Below, in pieces: positions 17,156 to 28,583 of a stretch of 41,939 nt of DNA. A program made the position numbers and the translations under genes. The notes under the pieces are model-generated. The model did not search any database. It was not told where the DNA came from and worked only from the letters and a program-made list of their open reading frames with translations. Every line of letters begins with the position of its first letter. Position 1 is the first letter of the stretch. Origin of the DNA: Gammaproteobacteria bacterium (GTDB lineage Bacteria > Pseudomonadota > Gammaproteobacteria > Pseudomonadales > Halieaceae); contig JAUHYL010000034.1 of the NCBI GenBank assembly GCA_030426545.1, positions 1-41,939 of the forward strand. Reading direction: 5' to 3'.

Positions 17156-20100
17156 TCAGTCAGTGTTGCGCAAACGCGACAACAGACGGTCCAGGTCAGC
17201 CGCCTTTGGTTTCACCAGCCAAAACTTGCCGACATAATCCTCGAACCGAGCCAATAGTTCCTCGCCCCATGCGGAACCGGTTTCCTCAACAAATTCGACA
17301 ATCGTGCTGCGCAAATGATACCGATACGGTTCCATATACTCGGGATTGACCCGGTGAATTTCCACCAGCTCACTGTTGTATTTGTCGATAAAACTGCGGT
17401 CCTGGTCCAGGACATAGGCAAATCCGCCTGTCATACCGGCGCCAAAATTCACACCGGTTGGGCCCAGTACAGTCACGGTACCTCCGGTCATGTACTCACA
17501 ACAGTGATCGCCCGCACCCTCTACGACAGCATCGCAACCGCTGTTACGCACACCGAATCGTTCGCCGGCGACACCCGCGGCATACAGCCGGCCCCCGGTA
17601 GCGCCATAGAGGCAGGTGTTACCAATGATGGCGGTCTCGTTGGACTTGAAACTGGAACCGCGAGGCGGGTAAACCACGAGTTTGCCGCCTGCCATGCCTT
17701 TTCCGACATAGTCGTTGGAGTCACCCTCCAGGTACATGTGCAGTCCACCGGCGTTCCATACACCAAAACTCTGGCCTGCCGTTCCCGTCAGGCGCAGCAC
17801 AATCGGTGCGTCTTCCATGTCGATGTTGCCATAACGCCGCGCAATTTCACCGGAGATTCGCGCACCGATGGAGCGGTCGCAGTTGGTAACCTTGAACTCA
17901 AACTCCCCACCGGTTTTACCTTCAATCGCTGGCAGACAGGCCGAGACCATTTCTTCAGCCTTCTCGCCTTTGTCAAAAGGATCATTGGAGGGCACGAGGC
18001 AGAACTCGGGCTGACCGGAAAACGCGTCGTCCTTGAACAGGATGGGCGTTAAGTCCAGTCCCGCCTGCTTCTCGGTCGTTCCCGGAAGACATTCCAGCAG
18101 GTCAGTGCGGCCGATGAGCGCTTCCAGTGACGGCACGCCCAGCCGCGCCAGCCACTCGCGCACTTCCGTGGCGATAAACGTAAAGAAGTTGACGACCATA
18201 TCCACGGTGCCATTGAAGTGATAGTCGCGCAGTGCCTGGTTCTGCGTGGCAACACCCGTGGCGCAATTGTTCAGGTGGCAAATGCGCAGGTACTTGCAAC
18301 CCAGTGCCACCATGGGCGCGGTGCCAAAGCCGAAGCTCTCTGCACCCAGTATTGCCGCCTTGATGACGTCCAGCCCTGTTTTCATGCCGCCGTCGGCTTG
18401 CAGACGGATGTTCCCGCGCAGGCCGTTGCCGCGCAGGGTCTGCTGCACTTCGGCCAGTCCCAGTTCAAAGGGTGATCCGGCGTATCGAATCGAGGTTAAT
18501 GGACTGGCCGCTGTGCCGCCATCGTATCCCGATATGGTGATGAGATCAGCATAGGCTTTAGCCACGCCCGCAGCAATCGTACCCACACCGGGTTCTGAAA
18601 CCAGCTTTACTGAAACCAGGGCCTGCGGATTGACCTGTTTCAGATCAAAGATAAGCTGGGCGAGATCCTCGATAGAATAAATGTCGTGATGCGGTGGCGG
18701 AGAAATCAGTGTCACCCCGGGCACAGAGTACCGCAGGCGCGCGATCAGGTCGTTCACCTTGCCGCCGGGCAACTGGCCGCCCTCTCCGGGCTTGGCACCC
18801 TGCGCGATCTTGATCTGCAACACCTCAGCGTTCACCAGGTAGTGCGGTGTTACGCCGAAGCGGCCTGAGGCTATTTGCTTGATCTTGGAAACGCGCTCGG
18901 TACCAAAACGCTCCGGGTCTTCGCCACCCTCTCCCGAGTTGGAGCGGGCACCCATACGATTCATGGCAGCCGCCAGCGCCTGGTGCGCCTCGGGACTCAG
19001 CGCTCCCAATGACATGCCGGCAGAATCAAAGCGCGGCAGAATGGCCTCTACGGGTTCCACCGATTCAAGATCCAGCGGCTGCGGCGCTTCCACCGGTTTC
19101 AGCAAGTCCCGCAGCGTGGCTACCGGGCGCTCGTTAACCAGCGCCGCGTAAAGCTTGTAATCGGCATAGTCTCCACTGGATACCGCCTGCTGCAAACTCA
19201 TGACCACATCAGGATTAAAGGCGTGGTACTCCTGGCCATGCACATACTTGAGCAGTCCGCCTTGATCGATGCCACGACGCTGCGACCAGGCGCGACGCCC
19301 GACGGCCTGCAGCTCTCGCTCGAGATCGGCAAAGCCGCTGCCTTCAATACGCGATGCGACACCGCAGAAAGCAACATCCACCACTTCGCGTGCCAGACCC
19401 ACTGCCTCGAACAACTGCGCTCCGCGGTAGGAGCTCACTGTTGAAATGCCCATCTTGGACATAATTTTCAGCAGGCCCTTGTTGATCCCCTTGCGATAAT
19501 TTTTGAAACAGGCCGACGGCTCGCCCAGCACCTCGCCTGTACGCAGCAGATCTTCCAGCACACTGTAGGCGAGATAGGGATAAATAGCGGAAGCGCCAAA
19601 CCCGAGAAGACAGGCTACCTGGTGGGAATCGCGCGCACTGCCGCTTTCAACAACCAGGTTGGCGTCGATACGCAGCCCGCATTTAATCAGGTGGTGATGC
19701 ACCGCACCGGTGGCCATGAGGCTGTGTATGGGTAACTTCTCGCGTTGAATTTCCCGGTCCGAGAGGATGAGGATGGTGACGCCATCGCGCACGGCCTCCT
19801 CCGCCGCAGTAGCGATATCCTCCACTGCCTGACGCAGCGATTTTTCCGCGGGCGAGTAAGTGCAATCGATGCGCGCACTGGTGAAGCCCGGACGATTCAA
19901 TTGCTCCAGCGTGGTGAACTTACTGCGCGACAGCACCGGCGAGGTGAGTATGACCCGCTCTGCATGCTCCGGCCCTTCCACAAAGACGTTTTTTTCCCCG
20001 CCCAGATCGGTCTCCAGTGACATCACGATGGTTTCGCGCAGCGGGTCAATAGGTGGATTGGTCACCTGGGCAAACTTCTGTCGGAAGTAGTCGTACAGGG

Positions 20101-21598
20101 AACGCTCTTTGCGCGACAGCACTGCCATGGGCGTATCGTCTCCCATTGAGCCGACCGCTTCATTACCGGATTCCGCCAATGGGCTGAGCACCTGATCGCG
20201 CTCCTCGAAACTCACCTGGAACATCTTCATGTAAGTGTCGAGCTGATCGATATCGATATTCGGCGTCATCTCGCTGCCGAAGGTCCCTTCGACGCGCTGC
20301 GCGCGCTCGCGCAGCCACTGCTTGTAGGGCTGCCGCGACTTGAGACGTTCATCGATCTCTTCCGTTTGCAAGAGTTCGCCAGTCAGGGTATCGACCATGA
20401 GAATCTGGCCCGGGCCGACGCGCCCTTTGGCTACCACATCCTCGTTGCGGTAATCGTAGGTACCGATCTCCGATGCGAGAGTGATAAACCCGTCGTTCGT
20501 TTGCACCCAACGCGCAGGGCGCAGCCCGTTGCGATCCAGCAGGCAGACCGCATAGCGCCCATCGGTGAGCACGATGCCTGCGGGGCCATCCCAGGGCTCC
20601 ATGTGCATGGAGTGGTACTCGTAAAAGGCACGCAGATCAGGATCCATGAACTCAATGTTGTGCCAGGCCGGCGGAATCAGCATACGCAGGGCGCGGGGCA
20701 GTTCCACGCCACCGGTGAGCAGCACGTCGAGCATGTTGTCCAGGCTGGAGGAATCCGAGCCAGTGCGATTCACCAATGGCGCTATATCGGCGATATTCGG
20801 CAAGCGATCGGTATCAAAACGCGCGGTGCGCGCCTCTGCCCAGTTGCGATTGCCTTCAATCGTGTTGATCTCGCCGTTGTGAGCCAGCAGGCGAAACGGC
20901 TGCGCCAGTGGCCAACGCGGCATGGTGTTGGTGGAGAAACGCTGGTGGAACACACAAATTGCCGTTTCGAGGCGCCCGTCATCAAGATCGGCGTAAAACT
21001 TCGGCAGATCGACGGGCATGACCAGCCCCTTGTAGGAAATCACCCGGCCGGAAAGGCTACAGATGTAAAATTCCTCGTCCGCTTCGTTGGCCATCTCGGC
21101 TTTGCGCCGGGCAACGAACAGGCTCGTGGCCAGCGTCTCCTCGCTCATATCCCCGGCATCGACGAAGACCTGCTCAATCCGCGGCAGGCTCTCCAGGGCG
21201 ATCTCGCCGCAGACAGAACTGTCAGTGGGTACTTGCCGCCAGCCGACCACCTGAAGGCCCAGGTCAGTAAGTACTTGCTCCGTAGCCTGCCTGGCTGCCG
21301 CGGCTATTGCGCTATCCTGGCTGAGGAAAATCTGCCCAACACCGTAGCGCTGGCCCAGTTCCACGTCGAAAGCATCTTTGGCAAGTGTGCGCATGAACTG
21401 GTCGGGCATCTGCATGAGCAGCCCGCAACCGTCACCGGTTTTGCCATCAGCGGCGATACCGCCCCGATGTGTCATACAGGTCAGCGACTCGATGGCAGTG
21501 CGCAACAGACGATGGCTCGCCTCACCCGATGTGTGGGCGATCAGGCCGAATCCGCAGTTGTCGCGAACGTCTTCAGGTCTGTACAGGCCTGCACTCAT
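17156..21598 (-). CDS. gltB: Glutamate synthase large subunit GltB
   Basis: This 1480-residue enzyme transfers the amide of glutamine to 2-oxoglutarate to make two glutamates, the main ammonia-assimilation route with glutamine synthetase. Near the N-terminus [10 protein letters not shown] holds the Ntn-hydrolase cysteine (C15), exposed after propeptide removal. The FMN/2-oxoglutarate-binding barrel occupies about 850-1210 ([37 protein letters not shown]). The 3Fe-4S motif [19 protein letters not shown] follows, then the C-terminal beta-helix (GXXG repeats). The gene is full length with no interruption. The 134 nt between its ATG and the aroB stop hold no gene and no promoter I can call with confidence. 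Confidence 0.98.
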   Translation of the reverse strand: MSAGLYRPEDVRDNCGFGLIAHTSGEASHRLLRTAIESLTCMTHRGGIAADGKTGDGCGLLMQMPDQFMRTLAKDAFDVELGQRYGVGQIFLSQDSAIAAAARQATEQVLTDLGLQVVGWRQVPTDSSVCGEIALESLPRIEQVFVDAGDMSEETLATSLFVARRKAEMANEADEEFYICSLSGRVISYKGLVMPVDLPKFYADLDDGRLETAICVFHQRFSTNTMPRWPLAQPFRLLAHNGEINTIEGNRNWAEARTARFDTDRLPNIADIAPLVNRTGSDSSSLDNMLDVLLTGGVELPRALRMLIPPAWHNIEFMDPDLRAFYEYHSMHMEPWDGPAGIVLTDGRYAVCLLDRNGLRPARWVQTNDGFITLASEIGTYDYRNEDVVAKGRVGPGQILMVDTLTGELLQTEEIDERLKSRQPYKQWLRERAQRVEGTFGSEMTPNIDIDQLDTYMKMFQVSFEERDQVLSPLAESGNEAVGSMGDDTPMAVLSRKERSLYDYFRQKFAQVTNPPIDPLRETIVMSLETDLGGEKNVFVEGPEHAERVILTSPVLSRSKFTTLEQLNRPGFTSARIDCTYSPAEKSLRQAVEDIATAAEEAVRDGVTILILSDREIQREKLPIHSLMATGAVHHHLIKCGLRIDANLVVESGSARDSHQVACLLGFGASAIYPYLAYSVLEDLLRTGEVLGEPSACFKNYRKGINKGLLKIMSKMGISTVSSYRGAQLFEAVGLAREVVDVAFCGVASRIEGSGFADLERELQAVGRRAWSQRRGIDQGGLLKYVHGQEYHAFNPDVVMSLQQAVSSGDYADYKLYAALVNERPVATLRDLLKPVEAPQPLDLESVEPVEAILPRFDSAGMSLGALSPEAHQALAAAMNRMGARSNSGEGGEDPERFGTERVSKIKQIASGRFGVTPHYLVNAEVLQIKIAQGAKPGEGGQLPGGKVNDLIARLRYSVPGVTLISPPPHHDIYSIEDLAQLIFDLKQVNPQALVSVKLVSEPGVGTIAAGVAKAYADLITISGYDGGTAASPLTSIRYAGSPFELGLAEVQQTLRGNGLRGNIRLQADGGMKTGLDVIKAAILGAESFGFGTAPMVALGCKYLRICHLNNCATGVATQNQALRDYHFNGTVDMVVNFFTFIATEVREWLARLGVPSLEALIGRTDLLECLPGTTEKQAGLDLTPILFKDDAFSGQPEFCLVPSNDPFDKGEKAEEMVSACLPAIEGKTGGEFEFKVTNCDRSIGARISGEIARRYGNIDMEDAPIVLRLTGTAGQSFGVWNAGGLHMYLEGDSNDYVGKGMAGGKLVVYPPRGSSFKSNETAIIGNTCLYGATGGRLYAAGVAGERFGVRNSGCDAVVEGAGDHCCEYMTGGTVTVLGPTGVNFGAGMTGGFAYVLDQDRSFIDKYNSELVEIHRVNPEYMEPYRYHLRSTIVEFVEETGSAWGEELLARFEDYVGKFWLVKPKAADLDRLLSRLRNTD

Positions 21599-21732
21599 AA
21601 CAAGTCCAAAATTCCGACGAAAAACAATAGTTTATGACGAGAAACCCGGCGCAATGGAAGCGCTGGAGGGCAAAAGGGGGCCTATTTTACACAGATGGTA
21701 GTGGGTGGACAAACACGCTGGACGCCCATTTT

Positions 21733-22809
21733 TCAGGGCTTGCTGAGCAGCTCCCGAAGCTCCTGCTCTGACACGTCTTCGACAACCTGCGCCCGGCCCA
21801 GAGCCTCCAACAGCACCAGCCGCAAGCGCCCGTCGATCACCTTTTTATCCCGCTTCATCAGCGCCATAAAGTCATCGAAGCTCATCTCCGGCGGCGGTGA
21901 GACCGGCAGTCCCGCCTGCTGTAATAAATCAGCCAGTTGCTGGACGGCCGCGCCGTCTACCGCTCCGCGCTGGACAGACAAACGCAACGCCAACAGCATG
22001 CCCGCAGCCACTGCTTCTCCATGTAACCACTTGCCGTAACCCTGGTGGGTCTCGATTGCGTGGCCGAAGGTGTGGCCAAGATTGAGAATGGCGCGCAGAC
22101 CCCCTTCGCGCTCATCCGCTGCAACCACCCTGGCCTTGGTTGCACAGCTGCGCTCTATAGCCTCCGCCAGGGGAGCCTCTTCCCGGGCGAGGAGTTGCGG
22201 TAAGGCATCCTGCAACCAGTGGTAGAAAGGTTCATCGCTGATCAGCCCGTACTTGATTACTTCGGCAAGACCGGCGGCGAATTCTCGATCGGGTAAGGTT
22301 TGCAGGGTATCGATATCGATTAACACCGCCGCCGGCTGATAGAACGCGCCTATCATATTCTTGCCCAGCGCGTGATTCACGGCCGTCTTCCCGCCCACTG
22401 ATGAATCCACCTGGGCCAGCAGTGTGGTGGGAATCTGGATAAATTCGACGCCGCGCTGATAACAGGCCGCGGCAAACCCGGTGATATCGCCCACAACACC
22501 GCCGCCCAGCGCAATAAAGGTCGTACTCCGATTGTGTCCCTCGCGCAGCACGCAATCCATAATCTTCGCAAACTGATCGAGGTTCTTGTGTTCCTCTCCA
22601 TCCGGCAGAATGATCTGCGTGACGAGCTGACGTTCACCGACTGCGGCGAGCACCTTATCCAGATAGAGGGGCGCCACCGTATCATTGGTGATAACCACTA
22701 CCTGGGCGCCAGCGATATGCCGGGTAAGTAGCGAACCCTCCGAGAGCAGCCCTTGGCCGATATAAATAGGGTAGCTGCGCTCACCAAGCGCTACCTGCAA
22801 CGTTTGCAT
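21733..22809 (-). CDS. aroB: 3-dehydroquinate synthase AroB
   Basis: This 358-residue enzyme catalyses the second shikimate step (DAHP to 3-dehydroquinate; NAD+ and divalent metal dependent). I chose the ATG at 22809 ([18 protein letters not shown]) because the family begins there; a GTG four codons earlier is possible. Motifs include [14 protein letters not shown] (NAD-binding), [19 protein letters not shown], and the metal ligands in GLAEVIKYG and [10 protein letters not shown]...HGEAVAAGM. It lies 101 nt downstream of aroK on the same strand. The DamX-like SPOR gene that often follows aroB in relatives is missing here. Confidence 0.96.
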   Translation of the reverse strand: MQTLQVALGERSYPIYIGQGLLSEGSLLTRHIAGAQVVVITNDTVAPLYLDKVLAAVGERQLVTQIILPDGEEHKNLDQFAKIMDCVLREGHNRSTTFIALGGGVVGDITGFAAACYQRGVEFIQIPTTLLAQVDSSVGGKTAVNHALGKNMIGAFYQPAAVLIDIDTLQTLPDREFAAGLAEVIKYGLISDEPFYHWLQDALPQLLAREEAPLAEAIERSCATKARVVAADEREGGLRAILNLGHTFGHAIETHQGYGKWLHGEAVAAGMLLALRLSVQRGAVDGAAVQQLADLLQQAGLPVSPPPEMSFDDFMALMKRDKKVIDGRLRLVLLEALGRAQVVEDVSEQELRELLSKP

Positions 22810-22910
22810 CAGGGGTGACACCTGCCTTGTTCAAAGAAGACCACAGCGCACATGATAGCGCGCGAATCCCTGCTGCGTCAGTCCAGATTGGGAGCGAGGA
22901 TGGAGATGGC

Positions 22911-23426
22911 TCAGCTGTCCAGTTCTCTCACCAGACGTTGGGCCACAGTGCGCGGGCTGCAGCTATCGGTATTGATAATATGATCGGCGATTTCGCGATA
23001 GAGCGGATCTCTTACCTCCATCAGCTCACGCAAGGTAGCTTCCGGATCGCCCTTCTGCAGCAAAGGGCGGCGGCGATCACGGCGCGTACGACGCACCTGC
23101 TCGTCCACGGTTGCATAGAGGTAGATGACAAAGCCACGGCCAGCGAGCGCGTTGCGGTTTTCAGGGCGCAGCACTACACCCCCACCAGTCGCCAGGACAA
23201 TATTCTCCCACTCAGTCATCTCGGCAATGATTTGCTGCTCCCGCTCTCGAAAGCCCTCCTCGCCCTCCACGTCAAAGATCCAGGGAATGTCGGCGCCGGT
23301 ACGCTCCTCAATCTCCGCATCGGAATCGACAAAGCGCAGCTTCAGGTGCTGAGCAAGGTGCTTGCCAATAGTGGTTTTGCCGGCCCCCATGGGGCCGACG
23401 AGAAAGACTCGATGTAATGCGGGCAT
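22911..23426 (-). CDS. aroK: Shikimate kinase AroK
   Basis: This 171-residue enzyme phosphorylates shikimate at O3 with ATP. Walker A is GPMGAGKTT (11-19), and [12 protein letters not shown] (33-44) provides the shikimate-binding [17 protein letters not shown] is the GGG shikimate-binding motif, and RDRRRPLLQ is the lid. The gene follows pilQ by 20 nt, as in the conserved pilMNOPQ-aroKB cluster, and is probably transcribed partly from the pil promoter. Confidence 0.97.
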   Translation of the reverse strand: MPALHRVFLVGPMGAGKTTIGKHLAQHLKLRFVDSDAEIEERTGADIPWIFDVEGEEGFREREQQIIAEMTEWENIVLATGGGVVLRPENRNALAGRGFVIYLYATVDEQVRRTRRDRRRPLLQKGDPEATLRELMEVRDPLYREIADHIINTDSCSPRTVAQRLVRELDS

Positions 23427-23446
23427 GGACGGTGCGAGAGTAGCCC

Positions 23447-25570
23447 TTAGTCGAGGAGTGTTTCCGCCAGGATGCGCGGCGTGATGAAAATCAGAGTCTC
23501 GGTCTTGGTGTAGGAGACGGATTGACTGCGGAACAACGCACCGACGTAAGGAATGTCGCCGAAGAAGGGCACCTTGTTTACAGATTCGATATCTTCAGTC
23601 TGGAACACCCCGCCCAGTACAACCGTTTCACCGTTGCCGACCAACACCTGTGTATTGATCTCGGTAGTATCGATAGAGGGAATAAAACCGCCGCGGCCAC
23701 TGGGTACCAGCTCACCAACGGAATCCTGGTTGATCTTCAACGTCAGCATGATGCGGTCGTCAGGCGTAATGCTGGGTGTCACATCCAGCTCCAGCACGGC
23801 TTCCTTGAACGAGGTCGTGGTAGCACCGCTGGCCGATGCTTCCTGGTAGGGGATTTCCGTACCGGACTTGATCGAGGCTTTTTGTTTGTCGCCGGTAATA
23901 ACTTTTGGCTGAGACACTACCTCACCCTCGCCCTCAGCTTCCAGTGCCGACAGCTCCGCCGCCAGGAAGAGGTCGCTATTGGCAAATCCCACCGCAAACC
24001 CACTGGTCGAAGCCACACCGAGATCAACTAACAATGCACCGGGGAAATCCACTTCAAGCGGATCGCCGTTGATTGCATCTTCAACCAACCCAGAGGCATT
24101 GGACGTGTCACCGGATACAGAAAGCACAGAGTCGTCCGTTGTATCGAGGAACGAACCACCCCAGGAGATACCCAGGTTCTGCGCAGCATCCGACTGAGCG
24201 ATAACGATCCGCGCTTCAATCATTACCTGGCGAACAGGTATATCCACCAGTTCGATCAGGTCTCGAATTTCCGCCAGCTTGATCGCTGTATCGGTAATGA
24301 TCAGGGAATTGGTACGCTTGTCGACAACGACCGAACCACGCTCAGAGATCAGGCTACCGCCCTCCTCTGACCCGGCCTTGAACAGCTTAACGATGTCGTT
24401 GGCGTTGGCGTAGCGAACCCGCACAAACTCGGACTGCAGGGGAGCCAGTTCAGCTATCTGCTTGTTGGCTTCTATCTGTTGTCTTTCACGCTCGGCGATC
24501 TCGGCAGCAGGCGCAACCATCAGCACGTTGCCTACCTGACGCTTGTCCAGTCCCTTGGTCTTCAACACAAGTTCCAGCGCCTGATCCCATGGCACATTCT
24601 GCAATCTTAATGTAATGCGACCGGACACCGTGTCGCTGGCAACGAGATTGAGCTCGGTGAAATCTGCAATCAACTGCAGCACCGCGCGCACCTCAATATC
24701 CTGGAAGTTCAGCGATATTCTGTCGCCCACGTAGGTGAACTCATTCTTGCGCCGTTCCGCTTCCTTCTTGGACAGTGGCTTGACGCTGAGCACGTACTGC
24801 TCATCCGTCTGGTAGGCAAGATAGTCAAAATCACCGGTAGTCTTGAGCAGCAACGATGCGCCGCGCTCAGAGGTATTTACGGCAACGCTGTTCACGGGCG
24901 TGGCGAAATCAGTCACGTCGTAGCGTCTAATCAGGCGTTCAGCAACAGTGGTATCCAGGAACTCCACTTTCACGTCGCCGGCTTCGCTGAAAACGTTGAC
25001 GTCCACGGCGGGATTGGTCAGCTGCAGGGTAAGGCGGCCTTCGCCATCGCCGGTGCGCTGAAACTGGAGATCGGTAATCTCCGACTCAACCTCGGTTACT
25101 TCAACGACTTCGGTTTCAATTCTGTGAGGATCGGATGTCTGTTTTACGTAGTCAGTACCCGCCTGGCCGACAACAAGAAAAACGCTGTTGCCCTCGACGC
25201 GTGTTTCAAAAGGAACCAGTTTTACGAGATTCACCACCAGCCGGGTGCGATCACCGGACTCCAGCACCAGCGCCTTGGTGGCATTACCGTAGGGGAGTGA
25301 AAAGCGTTTACGTTCCAGACTGCTGGTCGCACCGGGAAAGTCCAGCGCAATCCTGGCGGGCTTCTCGATGGAATATGACTTTAATTCAGGCGGTGTCTCA
25401 TTGAAATCCACCCGAACCTCGAACTTGCTGCCCGGCCGTGAACTGAATTCGATGTCCTGTACCGTCGGTGCTGCCTGCGCAACATTTGTCAGCAAGCTCG
25501 CCGCGAGCGCGGCTGTGATGCCACGCAACCAGTTCCCCAAGCTCTTTCTTCCTTTACCCACGGTCTTCAT
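23447..25570 (-). CDS. pilQ: Type IV pilus secretin PilQ
   Basis: This 707-residue protein forms the outer-membrane pore through which the pilus exits. The Sec signal peptide spans about 1-33 (cleavage after NVAQA). Two AMIN peptidoglycan-binding domains follow (about 36-120 and 165-270), then a secretin/TonB short N-terminal domain near 295-365 ([20 protein letters not shown]). Next come a NolW-type N1 domain (about 385-445) and the secretin core to the C-terminus. The core signature [17 protein letters not shown] and the terminal [16 protein letters not shown] are present. Two AMIN domains are usual in PilQ. It is followed by aroK after 20 nt. Confidence 0.96.
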   Translation of the reverse strand: MKTVGKGRKSLGNWLRGITAALAASLLTNVAQAAPTVQDIEFSSRPGSKFEVRVDFNETPPELKSYSIEKPARIALDFPGATSSLERKRFSLPYGNATKALVLESGDRTRLVVNLVKLVPFETRVEGNSVFLVVGQAGTDYVKQTSDPHRIETEVVEVTEVESEITDLQFQRTGDGEGRLTLQLTNPAVDVNVFSEAGDVKVEFLDTTVAERLIRRYDVTDFATPVNSVAVNTSERGASLLLKTTGDFDYLAYQTDEQYVLSVKPLSKKEAERRKNEFTYVGDRISLNFQDIEVRAVLQLIADFTELNLVASDTVSGRITLRLQNVPWDQALELVLKTKGLDKRQVGNVLMVAPAAEIAERERQQIEANKQIAELAPLQSEFVRVRYANANDIVKLFKAGSEEGGSLISERGSVVVDKRTNSLIITDTAIKLAEIRDLIELVDIPVRQVMIEARIVIAQSDAAQNLGISWGGSFLDTTDDSVLSVSGDTSNASGLVEDAINGDPLEVDFPGALLVDLGVASTSGFAVGFANSDLFLAAELSALEAEGEGEVVSQPKVITGDKQKASIKSGTEIPYQEASASGATTTSFKEAVLELDVTPSITPDDRIMLTLKINQDSVGELVPSGRGGFIPSIDTTEINTQVLVGNGETVVLGGVFQTEDIESVNKVPFFGDIPYVGALFRSQSVSYTKTETLIFITPRILAETLLD

Positions 25571-25619
25571 CCCCGAATTTTGTCTTCTAATTTATGCTGC
25601 TACCGCGCTTTCAAGCGGT

Positions 25620-26153
25620 TTATATTCCGCTCAGTTTTATCGTACGCGGGCGTTCGACCCATCCATCTTTGGTGCCATCGCTAACTATTTCTACCACCGC
25701 CAGGTAGGTATCGGCCATCTCGACAATCTTGCCGTGGTGCCGCCCCAGGTAGTTCCCGATCTTCACACGGTGTACACCGCCCGCCGGATCTCTAACCAGC
25801 GCCCAATCTGTGCCACTGCGTTCCAGCGAGCCAACCATGCGCAGGGAATCAAACGTAAACTGCTCAAGAAACTCTTTCGGCCTCTCTTCATCGGGCTTGA
25901 TCGCACTCACTGCATGGAGCTTGGCAATCTCTCGCACCTCGATGGGTCTATCGAACGGGCTGCGTAGCGTGGTCGCACTGTATGCGAACGCCTCGTAGGC
26001 TTTGAAAGTCGGAATCGGCTCAATAATGCCGCCCGGACGCGAGCGCTTTTCTTCCATGAACGCGTCGAGATCCGAAAAATCGCGCCCGGAGCACCCGGCC
26101 AAAACTAGGGTGGCCAGCGCTGTCGTTATTAAGGTGCGAGGTAGCTGCCTCAT
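25620..26153 (-). CDS. pilP: Type IV pilus lipoprotein PilP
   Basis: This 177-residue inner-membrane lipoprotein links the PilNO complex to PilQ. The signal peptide ends with lipobox LVLAGC (C21). FMEEKRSRPGGIIEPIPTFK is the unstructured stretch that binds PilN/PilO in homologues. The C-terminal beta-sandwich contains LVRDPAGGVHRVKIGNYLGRHHGKI, the family hallmark. The start is ATG 26153, 2 nt after the pilO stop. A TTG at 26159 that overlaps the pilO stop (TTGA) is also possible. Confidence 0.94.
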   Translation of the reverse strand: MRQLPRTLITTALATLVLAGCSGRDFSDLDAFMEEKRSRPGGIIEPIPTFKAYEAFAYSATTLRSPFDRPIEVREIAKLHAVSAIKPDEERPKEFLEQFTFDSLRMVGSLERSGTDWALVRDPAGGVHRVKIGNYLGRHHGKIVEMADTYLAVVEIVSDGTKDGWVERPRTIKLSGI

Positions 26154-26155
26154 GT

Positions 26156-26773
26156 TCAAGCTTCCTCGTCATCCTTGTAGCGATAAGTCTTCGCCACAAT
26201 GCTCATTTCCAGCTCGTTCGTGTTCTTACCCTTGGCAGTGATTTTGAAATCGTGCAAGGTCACAATTCGCGGCAGACCAGCCATACCGCTGATAAAGGCG
26301 CCCAGATCGTGATAGGAACCCCGCGCCGAAATGGCGATGGGCAACTCCACATAAAACTCTTTGGCCTTTTCTTTACGCAGGTCGATGGACTTGATTTGCA
26401 GGCCGTTCATCAAACCCTTATTGGTAATATCCTCTAACAGGCCGGGCACTTCCGTGTCGCTGGGAAGCTGACTCACCAGAGCGCCGAAAGATTCTTCCAT
26501 CTCTTTTAACTGCTGGCGATAGGCCTCAAGGTTCGCCGCCTGAAACGCCTTCTTTTCGAAATCTTTCTTCAGCGTAACCTCGCGCTTTTCTTCACGCGCC
26601 AGTTGTTCCTGTAATCCCTTGATGTGGTAGTAGTAGCCACCTGCCAGCACCAATGCCAGCAACAGAACCCACACGATCACTTTGACGGCCATCGGCCACG
26701 AACCGACGTTGTCAAAGTCCAGGTCGTTTAAGTCAAATTCGCGCAGCGAGTTCATTGTGTCTTCAAATGCCAC
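26156..26773 (-). CDS. pilO: Type IV pilus inner-membrane protein PilO
   Basis: This 205-residue bitopic protein dimerises with PilN to form the alignment subcomplex. It has a short cytoplasmic N-terminus (SLREFDLNDLDFDNVGSWP), one transmembrane helix (about 29-48), a coiled coil (about 52-95, EQLAREEKREVTLKKDFEKK), then a ferredoxin-like domain (about 110-200). The start is a GTG at 26773, supported by AGAGGG several bases upstream and by position 3 nt after the pilN stop. An ATG at 26755 is less likely. Confidence 0.95.
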   Translation of the reverse strand: MAFEDTMNSLREFDLNDLDFDNVGSWPMAVKVIVWVLLLALVLAGGYYYHIKGLQEQLAREEKREVTLKKDFEKKAFQAANLEAYRQQLKEMEESFGALVSQLPSDTEVPGLLEDITNKGLMNGLQIKSIDLRKEKAKEFYVELPIAISARGSYHDLGAFISGMAGLPRIVTLHDFKITAKGKNTNELEMSIVAKTYRYKDDEEA

Positions 26774-26776
26774 GAC

Positions 26777-27345
26777 TTATCCCTCTTCCGATTGCTCGTC
26801 AACAGCGGGGGCCTGCACTTTGACGCTCAAATTGAACCTGTTTGCCTGATCACCAAATTCCGGCGCAGCCGTTACCTTGTCGAGGTTGGGGTTGGCCAAC
26901 CAATCGGAGCCGTCAAGCCGGCGCATAAGGCTGGATACCCGGTTATTCGATTCGGCAATACCGCTGACAGAGATCTTTTTGCTCTTTGTGCTAATGCTTG
27001 TATAGAAAACGCCATCCGGAACCGTACGCACCAACTGATCCAGCACCCGCACAATAATCGGCCTATTGCCCTGCAACTCCTGAATAACGCGCATGCGATC
27101 AATCAACTGATTACGGCGCTTTTTCAGGTTTTTCAGTTCCTTGACCTGCTTGTCCAGCTCTTTGATGTTCTCAGTCAGGTAGGAATTACGCGCTTTCTGT
27201 TCTTCAATCTGGCCATTAACAATTCGATCGCCCAGCAATACCAGACCACCGCCCAGCGCCAACACCAGCACGACGGTGACGATGAATTCCTTCTTGAGCT
27301 CCTGGCGCCGTTCTTCACGCCATGGCAGTAAGTTAATCTGCGCCA

Positions 27346-27346
<1 letters not shown>
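26777..27346 (-). CDS. pilN: Type IV pilus inner-membrane protein PilN
   Basis: This 189-residue bitopic protein opens with AQINLLPWREERR, the conserved peptide that inserts into a groove of PilM. A transmembrane helix (about 22-42), a coiled coil (about 45-90) and a periplasmic ferredoxin-like domain with SVSGIAESNNRVSSLMRRLD follow. Its ATG overlaps the pilM stop by one base (TGATG), indicating coupled translation and matched dosage with PilM. Confidence 0.96.
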
Positions 27347-28419
<1,073 letters not shown>

Positions 28420-28471
28420 TTATCAGTATCACTAACTTAGGATATTTTTATGTACCGATACGTGAATGACA

Positions 28472-28499
28472 GATATACCACAGTGGCAAATATATCCAA
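28472..28499 (-). promoter_or_regulatory. Candidate pilM operon promoter
   Basis: On the minus strand TTGGAT (28499-28494) is followed after 16 nt by TATATC (28477-28472), preceded by TGG (extended -10). The leader to the TTG start would be about 55 nt. The 28411-28583 interval is much more AT-rich than its neighbours, as expected of a divergent promoter region. Hexamer matches are modest. Confidence 0.4.
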
Positions 28500-28513
28500 A
28501 CATAAAAAAGGCT

Positions 28514-28519
28514 TATAAT
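28514..28519 (+). promoter_or_regulatory. Candidate -10 element of mrcA promoter
   Basis: A perfect TATAAT lies on the plus strand, about 65 nt before the mrcA ATG, within the AT-rich divergent region. No good -35 hexamer lies 16-18 nt upstream (TATATC at 28491-28496 at best), so the promoter may be weak or activator-dependent. Confidence 0.45.
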
Positions 28520-28583
28520 TACCAAAGCCACGTTTTTGCCTCCCAATTACGCTCGCATAAACCACTGTTTTTAAAAGGGATAC

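Noticed and set aside
20366-21637. 423-codon open frame antisense to the gltB 5' half
   Set aside because: It mirrors the codon structure of gltB, has no recognisable domain and lacks a convincing start signal. Long antisense frames are expected in GC-rich coding DNA.
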